From: Pleurostoma richardsiae
Taxonomy: Eukaryota; Ascomycota; Sordariomycetes; Calosphaeriales; Pleurostomataceae
Length of the DNA stretch: 64,000 nt
Direction of reading: 5' to 3'
Assembly: GCA_030052745.1 (NCBI GenBank)
Contig: JANBVO010000062.1
Coordinates: 94,311 to 158,310, forward strand
This document shows positions 56,601 through 64,000 of the stretch, piece after piece (within the stretch, counting starts at the first letter, position 1; every line of letters begins with the position of its first letter). The notes below the pieces were generated by a model that saw nothing but the letters and a program-made list of their open reading frames with translations, ran no database searches and was not told where the DNA came from. Made by a program: the position numbers and the translations under genes.

Positions 56601-58475
56601 TCACCGGATCGTCATCTGCTTAACCATGTCTGCCTTCCCAGAGGAACCGGCGGTGCCAACACCGGCACCAGCACCAGCCTTCTTCTCGAACACCTTCCAG
56701 AACTTGAGACTCTCGTCGGCAGCTATATCTGTTAGCGACGCTGTCATGGCATGCAGAAGAACAAGATGGAAGGGCGGCTCACCTGCTGTGGCTAGCATCT
56801 GTCCATCCGGGCTCAGGCAGCTGTGTAGGACTCTGCTCTCATGAGCAGGGATCTCGACATTGCGCACGAGAGTCGGGTAGCTCCAGATGCTGAGAGAGTT
56901 GTCGGGGAATCCACTGGAGCTGACGATCTCCCGGTAGTGGGTGCTCCAGCGGAGGCTGGTAACCTGAGAGCCGGTGTCGATGCTGTTGACGCGAGCTCCG
57001 GAAGTGGTGTTCCAGAAGTGGATGTGGCGGTCGTAGGAGCCGCCGCCGGTCGCGAGCAGATTCGTGTTCCAGGGGCACCAGGCGAGGGCCTTAACAGCCG
57101 CCTTGTGGTTGGTCTTGGTGAACTTTGGGACTGAGAGGGAACGCGCGTCCCAGATGGAGACCAGGTTGTCGTTACCACCAGTAGCGAGCTGCGCGCCGTC
57201 GGATCGCCACTCGAGACCACAGACCTCGGAAGTGTGAGAAACAAGCTCGGCGATCTTATGCTCCGCAATGCGGACGTCGTGGTTGTAGACCAGTCCACTA
57301 CGAGCACCAGTCGACAGGATATGCTTGTTCCAGCCCATTACGCCGACCCGCGTATCGTGACCGAACATGCTGCGGACCTTGGCGCCCTCGGCAACGTCCC
57401 AAATCTGGACCTCACCAGTACCAAGGCCAACACTGACGTAGGCGCCGTCACCGGACCACTTGACACTGCTCACGTAGGTGTCGGGGCTCGTCTCAAGGAG
57501 GCAGCTGACGCTGCCCTCATCGGCTGACCAGACATAGACGTTCCGCTCGAGCCCGATGGCGACCTGGTTCCCGGAGCTCCAGTCGAGAAGGTTCAGGTAG
57601 TAGTCGTCAATCAGACCAGGAGCATCGAGGACCCGCTCGGGCGCTGTCGCAATGCGGCGGCGGAACTGCGCCGAGGCTGTGCTGGCTTGCTTCAGCGGCC
57701 GGTTGTACTGTTGCCGAAGGTCGATGGGCTTGGAAGACTCAGGGGGAGCCGGCTTGAATTGAAGGATACGGGTGTTCAGGTTCACGCCGCAGGCGTTGGC
57801 CAATGAATCTTGGTATGCCACCGTGTTAGGTGACGGACGCGAATAATCAGTGGCCTCGTCGTCGTTGATGGTCAGTCCCTCGAGGGCAGCGATGGCATCG
57901 TCGGTCGCAGATGACAGCACCGTTGACCCTTCACCACCGCTGGACTTTGGCCGCTGCTTGTCTGACATGTCGAGCTTGCCGGAGCCAACGTTCGCAATGG
58001 CTGAGCTGGCGCCGCGGTTGGGAATGAAACGGTCGGCAGCATAGGTGAGCGTCGTCTTCGACTTCTGTCTTAGAGGGACCTTCTTTGACTTGGCACTGGA
58101 AGGGGTCTTGTTGTGCTGTCCCGTTCCAGTAAGGGTGAAGTCAGACACACCCAGCTCGAGCACCTTCTTGGGAGTGGGGGCTCCCCGGGCGATGTTCGAC
58201 TTTGGCGAGTCGCGGTGAGACTTTGAGCTCGACCGCGCGAGATGTGCTGACAGGTTGCTCCCGTATACCGACTTGGAGGATGCACGGTACATATCGTTGT
58301 CTGCAGACTGACGCTCGGGCGTGAACGGAGAGGAGTTCAGGTTCACGGGGACGGTAGTCGTCGAGGTCCGCTGACGGGGCGACGGCGTGAGAGGCATCCG
58401 TCCGCCAGCGGTACGGGAGGAAAAGAGTCCCGCATGGGACTTGAGGGGGGTGGATACTGTAGCTACGGAAGCCAT
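56601..58475 (-). CDS. CDC20: Anaphase-promoting complex activator Cdc20 (WD40)
   Basis: Mitotic activator and substrate receptor of the APC/C ubiquitin ligase, and target of the spindle checkpoint. Exons (minus strand) 58475-56783 and 56722-56601; intron 60 nt; 604 residues. The N-terminal region is disordered with several Ser-Pro/Thr-Pro sites. The C-box is DRFIPNR at 148-154, and the seven-blade WD40 propeller runs about 300-590 (for example SGDGAYVSVGLGTGEVQIWD). The chain ends in Ile-Arg, the IR tail that docks on the APC/C. The intron has GTGAGC and ATATAG ends. It is unusual in having no stop and a length divisible by three, so retention would simply insert 20 residues in the last blade. 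I prefer splicing because LATAAADESLKFWK then reads as the conserved family sequence. The Kelch-BTB gene lies divergent upstream. Confidence 0.95.
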   Translation of the reverse strand: MASVATVSTPLKSHAGLFSSRTAGGRMPLTPSPRQRTSTTTVPVNLNSSPFTPERQSADNDMYRASSKSVYGSNLSAHLARSSSKSHRDSPKSNIARGAPTPKKVLELGVSDFTLTGTGQHNKTPSSAKSKKVPLRQKSKTTLTYAADRFIPNRGASSAIANVGSGKLDMSDKQRPKSSGGEGSTVLSSATDDAIAALEGLTINDDEATDYSRPSPNTVAYQDSLANACGVNLNTRILQFKPAPPESSKPIDLRQQYNRPLKQASTASAQFRRRIATAPERVLDAPGLIDDYYLNLLDWSSGNQVAIGLERNVYVWSADEGSVSCLLETSPDTYVSSVKWSGDGAYVSVGLGTGEVQIWDVAEGAKVRSMFGHDTRVGVMGWNKHILSTGARSGLVYNHDVRIAEHKIAELVSHTSEVCGLEWRSDGAQLATGGNDNLVSIWDARSLSVPKFTKTNHKAAVKALAWCPWNTNLLATGGGSYDRHIHFWNTTSGARVNSIDTGSQVTSLRWSTHYREIVSSSGFPDNSLSIWSYPTLVRNVEIPAHESRVLHSCLSPDGQMLATAGEPPFHLVLLHAMTASLTDIAADESLKFWKVFEKKAGAGAGVGTAGSSGKADMVKQMTIR

Positions 58476-59254
58476 GTTGATGATGCAGTATCGATGATTC
58501 TCCAGCGAAGAAGCAAGTTAATGTCTCGAGGAGGGGGATGTAAGAGCTCCGATGTATCGAACGGGCTCCAAGAGTCCCAATTTAATGGTTCCTGGATGTT
58601 GTTTGGTTAGTATTTCGTTTCGTTGTTGTTCGATAAGTCGAGAGACGCCTTCACGAAGAATGGCTTCAAAGTCGGATGGCGATCAAATGGCCGGAGCGAG
58701 ATGATCTAGTGGACTCGAGTCTTCTTGTGCAAGGCTTTGATGCTTAGAAAGCGCGGAGAGGAGGAGGGTAGGAGGAGGATTGCGGACAAGAGGATGAAGG
58801 TGGTTATGGTAGGAGAAGAAGAAGAGATCTAGGAAGCAGTTGCTGCACCTGCCGCCTTTTAATGGCGATGTTTTGGCTGCCCCCACCGCTTGTGTTGACA
58901 CAGCAACGGCGGGATCGTCGTTCTTCCGCTCCCCAGGTCCCTGTCCGCGCTGGGCCAAGTGGGCCCGCCGCCCATGCCCCACTTTCCATTCTGTGGCCCA
59001 ACCAGAGTCCCGCCTGCCTCCTGCCACCGGGTGGCGCTAAAAACTAGCAGGAGGCTTCCCCTGCGGGCGGGAAACCACACCAAACCCGATCCGCCGTCGC
59101 AACCTCATCAGGGAGCCGACATTCTGTGATCTCTTTCAAGCCTTTGTACACAGCCGCACCCCTCATTGCCTCCTCCCGTCTGTCCTCTGAGCGATCGCAA
59201 CTCTTCCAGGACCCATCGCGATGCTTCTATGAACATCTAGTTCTTCAGAACGCT
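58476..59254. promoter_or_regulatory. Divergent promoter region of CDC20 and the Kelch-BTB gene
   Basis: A 779-base gap between two start codons facing away from each other. No exon was recognised in it. It must carry both promoters, so shared control is possible (inference). Confidence 0.5.
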
Positions 59255-61695
59255 ATGGCTCAGCCGGCAACCCCCTCGGGGCCTCTTGGCCAATCCATCT
59301 TCGGCGGCAACGCTCACAGTGCCAGTCAATCTTCGTCGCTCACACCCATGAACAACGCCGGCCTGACCCCTGCTTCTGCAACATCGTCCAATAACACCTA
59401 TATCATGCCCAATTCGCCTATGAAGAACCGCGCGATGATGGAAGGTTATCGGCCCAAGGTCACCCGCACTCTCGGACAGCGGCCTGCATGCCTCGTCAAC
59501 GCCTCAGTGACGTATTGCGGAAACAACCAGATCTACGCCTTCGGAGGGTTCGACCAGTACACGGACGAGGTATATAACCACGTTCTCAAACTCGACCTCA
59601 TCAGCCATCAATGGAGTCTTGTGGACAACTATGGCGATATACCTGGTGTAAGGATGGGTACGTCACTTTCCCCGGTAGGCTGAGTCGCATTCCTATCGCT
59701 GACATGTGCCTCTAGGCCACACTGCCACACTCTACAAAGGCGACAAACTCCTCGTGTTCGGCGGCGAGAACGAGCATAGAACCTACCTCTCCGACCTGAT
59801 CGTGTTCGACTTGAAAACAGCACACTGGACCCAGCCGCAAGTCTCGGGGCCCATCCCTAAAGGCCGCGCCAGGCATGCCGCTGTACTCCATGAAGACAAA
59901 TTGTTCATCGTTGGCGGCATTACCGGGCATGATAACTACATCCTCGATGACATCTGCTATCTGGATCTGAAGACATTCACATGGTCAAGAGCATGGCGCT
60001 TCGTGGAGAGATTTGATCACTCCGCGTATATCTGGTACGTTTACCCACAGTCGGCTTTCATGGTTGAGGGACTGACATAGATTAGGGGCGACAGAGTATG
60101 GGTATTCGGGGGACTGAGCGAAGATATGGACAAGGTCAGCGATCTGTGGTGGTTGGATCTCAAAGGGAGTCCGGCATTTGAATCACCGCCGCAGATCGGT
60201 TCGTTCGAGAGGCCAGGCCTTGGAAACCGTAACTCTCCAAGGCCTCCTTACTCCATGGCACAGTCTCCGGTCGTCGGCGCGTCGGGCTATGCTGCGAACT
60301 CCAGGACAGCACAGGTCAATCCGCCTTCGTTCCAGCTCAAGCAATACTCTCCCATGGCCCCTGGCACCATATCGGCGCTGAAGTTCGTCTCGGGACCAAA
60401 CGTTCCTTCGCAGGGATCTGGTATCCACTTCCACGTCTATTCATCCGGCACGTTACTTGACTTTGTGACCCCGGCGGCGACAATAACATCTAAGGAGTGC
60501 TCCTTGTCTGCTCTGGATCTTCCAACTTTGCGATGGCAGAAACTGGCCGAAGGTCGAGAGATCTTCAAGGCCGGTTACCGTTGGCACTACTGTACCATGA
60601 ATGAAGATGGAACGAAGGCGTGGCTATTGGGCTGCCCGACCGATGGCGGTGCAATTGACCTCGGAGCTAATGGGCTTGAGGAGTATCTCAGGTGAGATAT
60701 GCCTTGCAGGATGTGGTCCCTTAGCGATTTCCGGATGGCTAACTGTGCTCATTAGTGATATTATGGAAATTGATCTCCGCCGCTACGGGTTCTTGGGTAA
60801 TAATCTCACTCCGGAGCCCCGCACGGAGATGGCCCCGCCCTCGTCGCGGGCGAGGCATGTGGAAGCCCCCTCGAAGGGCCTCGGAGCGGACTTAGCCAAG
60901 CTATTCGATCGCCCGCCCGAGGCCGGCAGCGGCACAGATTTCATCGTGACTGCTCTGTCCGGAGACTGGGAGGATGAAGACATCATAGGCTCGGCGCTCA
61001 TTCGCGCCAGTGACGCTGCGGATGGTGATCAGACATGGCTTTCCCCCGATGCACCAACATCACAACCCATCCACGTACATCGACTCATCCTGCAGGCTCG
61101 ATGGCCGCACTTCGCGCGGCTGTGGGCCTCTCAGATGTCGGAGTTCCACACGAAGAAGATGCACATTCCGGAGCCGTACAGCGTGGTCAGGGCGTTCCTG
61201 TACTACCTCTACACCGACCGGATCGACCCCCCGCGCGACGAAGAGGGCGGCGAGGGTGTCACGGCCGACCTGTCGGATGTTGCTGGCCTGCTGGTTATGT
61301 CGAACCAGTACAACATCCCCCATCTGCGTTTGCTATGCGTCAACCGTCTCAGCAAGGAGCTAGACGTCGATCACGCGTGTATCATCTGGTACTGCGCGGG
61401 ACTGGCAAACGAGGAGTGGCTCAGGAAGCGGGCAGCCGGGTTCTGCCTCACGCACTGGGGCCGCATCGTTCGTACCCGAGGCTTCCTACGGCTGCCGCGC
61501 TCTGCGCTGGTTGAGCTGTCGCAGGAGATCGATATGGAGGGCCGCGTCATAGGAGGCGAGGAGCTCGACATGTTCGACGGAGGGAGATATGGTGACTCCT
61601 CGGCTGTGGCCCGGAGGAAGGAGAGCATCGGCAGCAACCAGACACAGATGCTCGACTCCGAAGCTGATGATGACGATGGCATGGAAATGAGCTAG
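59255..61695 (+). CDS. Kelch-repeat and BTB-domain protein, Ral2/LZTR1-like
   Basis: Four exons: 59255-59657, 59716-60034, 60086-60691, 60756-61695; introns 58, 51 and 64 nt; 755 residues. Kelch repeats fill about 80-300 (QIYAFGGFDQYTDEVYNHV, KLLVFGGENEHRTYLSDL, KLFIVGGITGHDNYILDD, RVWVFGGLSEDMDKVSDL), forming a beta-propeller. A BTB region follows at about 540-650 (PIHVHRLILQARWPHFARLW to HLRLLCVNRL), with an acidic tail. The combination of Kelch then BTB resembles fission-yeast Ral2, which acts in Ras1 signalling and morphogenesis, and animal LZTR1, a Cul3 adaptor for Ras GTPases. I assign that from memory of the architecture, so the specific name is moderate confidence. ATG 59255 is favoured: the in-frame codons before it look like leader. 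Confidence 0.88.
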
Positions 61696-62575
61696 GAAAT
61701 GGTTTGGGATAAACGGCTTAGACGACACTTTTTATGTATACTTGGGCTTTTGCATCGGCTATTCTCGACTTGCAGCAGATGGATACGTCAAGGATCGCTT
61801 GTGATGTTGGCTAGACGGCGTGGCGGGCGGAGATTGGCTGGCAACTCTGTTTTTTTTCGTCTGGTTATCTGACGTCTCGAGCATCGCGAGGCGTTGGCCG
61901 GCTTAGGAGCTTTTTTTTTCTATGTATCGGATAGCTTATGAAAAGGCACGATAGGGGAAATGTACTAACTTGATCCTAAAGGGAGTCGCGACCACGCTTC
62001 TGATCAGTATGAATAACTGCACCGCGTCTTTTGGACCCTCAGCCCAATTAACCATCGCGATGATTTATCTTTCTTCAGTCGAAAGGAAGATGAACAGTAG
62101 TCCAGGCTATCTATCTCCGCGCTGGAGTTATCACAACCCACTTACTGCATGAGAGCCTGGCGTGTTGTTCCTGCAGGACTAGCACTGTTCGATCGCGAAA
62201 AGGCCTAGCTATCGGAAAAGCCATATTCACAGCTTAGCTTCGCTCTTATCACACGCCGGTTTACAGCTTTTAGGAAGAAGGTTTTCGAGCCCTAGTGGCC
62301 GCCGGCATGGATGCAACTTACCGCCGCCGGAGACTTCGAAGGTCGGCCGGAAATGGGGTCCCATATGCTATCGGTCCCCCCGCATCTCCGGATCTGCTCT
62401 TATCTCTGCCGTGCGTTTACAAGATATATGATGGTAAGAGGGATGGACGCCCACCCATCTGTTCCTCTACTCTTGTCTCGAAGAGAAGGAAGAGAGGAGA
62501 CGGGAGACCGAGCTCTCATCATCCCTGCAACAACAAAACTACGAAACCGGTGAAGCGATCTACTGAGCGCCCATC
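61696..62575. other. Intergenic region
   Basis: Between the Kelch-BTB gene and the isochorismatase-like gene, same strand. T-rich tracts at 61850-61920 may belong to a terminator region. No gene seen. Confidence 0.35.
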
Positions 62576-63695
62576 ATGACGACCCCCGGAGCCGACACCA
62601 TGACCTTCGGCCCCGCGGGCGACCAGTGGACCTACTCGCGGCGCACCCGGACGTACGACCTCACGCGGGGCCGCTCCTCCGCGGAGGGGCGGCCCTCCCT
62701 CACCATCGGCACGACCCAGGGCCCGGCCGGGACGTCCATCGCCGTTGACCCGGCCGCGTCGGCGCTCGTGGTCGTCGACATGCAGAACTTCTTCCTGCAC
62801 CCCGACTGCCGCGACCACCCGGCGGGGCTGGCGGCCGTGGAGCCGACGATCAGGGTGGTCGAGAAGTGCCGCGAGGCGGGCATCAAGGTGAGGCGACTGG
62901 CCAATTGAACTGATCAGAGGGAAGGGAGGGTTGACCGCTTCCCCTGCATATGGTGAAGGGGCAGGAAGAGAAGGCAGGACGAAGACCGGACTAACACGAC
63001 TTGGACTAACACAACTTTCTGTCGCAGATAATCTGGCTGAACTGGGGCCTCACCGACGCGGACCTAGCCAGCATGCCCGCCGGCGTGCAGCGCGGCTTCG
63101 CCCGGGCCCTCATCGACGCTGACCCGGCCGCCGCCCCCGCCGACCCCCCTCCCTGCGGCGGCCTGGGCGCGGACCTGGGCCGGGGCCAGGGCCGGTGCCT
63201 CATGGCGGGCGAGTGGAACAGCGCCGTGTACGGCGCCCTGGGGACGCACGTGCGGCCGGACCTGGGCGACGCGGCGTGCGCCAAGAACCGCATGTCGGGC
63301 TTGTGGTCGCCGGCGCAGCCGCTGTGGCGGGAGCTGGAGCGCGGGGCGACGAGGACGCTGCTGTTCGCGGGGGTCAACACGGACCAGTGCGTGCTGGGGA
63401 CGCTGGCGGACGCGTACGGCGCCGGGTGGGACTGCGTGATGGTCGAGGACTGCTGCGCGACGACGACGGAGGCGGGGAGGGAGGTCTGCTTGTACAATGT
63501 CTCGGTGAGTTTTTTTTATTTTTCCTCTTCTCTTGGCCTGATTCCTCCAGTTCTGTGTCGCCTCACCGAGGGTGACGAGACGGGCGAGGAAGGTCAGTGA
63601 TGATGGCGTCTTACTGATCAAAACTTCTCATTCTGCAGATGAACTACGGCTTTGTCGTAGACTCGAATGCAATTGTCGCCGCCAAGCTGCAGTAA
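62576..63695 (+). CDS. Isochorismatase-family cysteine hydrolase
   Basis: Exons 62576-62887, 63028-63504, 63639-63695 (introns 140 and 134 nt, all phase 0); 281 residues. The Asp-Lys-Cys triad of the family is present: Asp68 in ALVVVDMQNFF, Lys190 in CAKNRMSG, and the nucleophile Cys225 in AGVNTDQCVLGT. Members hydrolyse isochorismate, nicotinamide, N-carbamoyl compounds or ureidoacrylate-like amides; the substrate cannot be told from sequence. Residues 1-55 form an N-terminal extension. The insert between the first motif and the Lys (about 130-165, Pro/Gly/Ala-rich) is long for the family. GC content is very high, especially in exon 2. No signal peptide. Confidence 0.88.
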
Positions 63696-63994
63696 CAGAC
63701 AACACTTCGCATGTCATGGCATGACATGACGGGGAACATCACCAGAACCAGACATTGACTTTTCCGTGAGCTTCGACCCCAGTCTTCTGGAAAGAATCCC
63801 CAGATTTACACTACGGTTATTCTGCGGCCCGCCGCTGGGAAATGTCTGAAAAAGGGCCGTTTCTTTGTCTCTGTCTCTTTTTTCTGGGGCAGGCGGCTAG
63901 CCCGGCCGAGAAAAGGCGGGCGAGCTACTGTCTATTGCAAGCTCGTGTTCGCCCCCCACTTTTTTTCATTCCCCCGCACACATCGAATCTCAAG

Positions 63995-64000
63995 ATGACC
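63995..64000 (+). CDS. Possible start codon of a gene leaving the window
   Basis: ATG at 63995-63997 in the context CTCAAGATGACC, after about 200 bases of C/T-rich leader-like sequence. Only two codons are inside the window, so this is a guess from context. Confidence 0.25.

Overview
The window is nuclear DNA of a filamentous ascomycete (Pezizomycotina; I would guess Sordariomycetes, but that rank is inference). The genes are broken by short GT-AG introns, mostly 47-190 nt, and many third codon positions are G or C. The gene set is typical of a fungus: an Msb1/Mug8 polarity protein, WSC-domain surface protein, LaeA-like methyltransferase, GUP1, TOA1 and CDC20. I support 16 protein genes, rebuilt exon by exon, and three probably broken or decayed ones (an F-box gene and two relics). 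No rRNA, tRNA, CRISPR array or intact transposon was recognised.

Layout. 0-10.6 kb, plus strand: the 3' part of an MTM1-type mitochondrial carrier, uracil-DNA glycosylase, then, after a 3.5 kb gap, the Msb1/Mug8 gene. 12-21.1 kb, minus strand: an RBR-type E3 ubiquitin ligase and a nine-exon secreted protein (PQQ-like propeller, ASH-like domains, four WSC modules, Ser-rich linker) with an in-frame TAG at codon 46. 23.9-29.4 kb, plus strand: a coiled-coil protein of unknown function, an intronless ATP-grasp enzyme of bacterial look, and the MBOAT acyltransferase GUP1.

29.4-37.8 kb is a sparse, accessory-looking block. It has an F-box gene cut by one in-frame TGA, two degenerate coding relics on the minus strand, and an intronless amidoligase with four N-terminal repeats. 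The nonsense codons here could each come from one C-to-T change (CGA to TGA, CAG to TAG), which would fit RIP-like decay but does not prove it. 39.4-40.3 kb holds ATP synthase subunit g. 43.5-44.9 kb holds a LaeA-like methyltransferase, with an 8.8 kb gene-free stretch upstream.

53.7-63.7 kb is dense housekeeping: TOA1 (TFIIA large subunit) and CDC20 on the minus strand, then a Kelch-BTB protein and an isochorismatase-family hydrolase on the plus strand. A possible start codon of another gene lies at the right edge.

The genes do not form one obvious pathway. The least ordinary content is the ATP-grasp enzyme and the amidoligase (both potential amide- or peptide-bond-forming ligases, both intronless), the large WSC protein, and the decaying 30-36 kb block. 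All gene models were read by eye; exon junctions were kept only where phase, splice consensus and protein continuity agreed.
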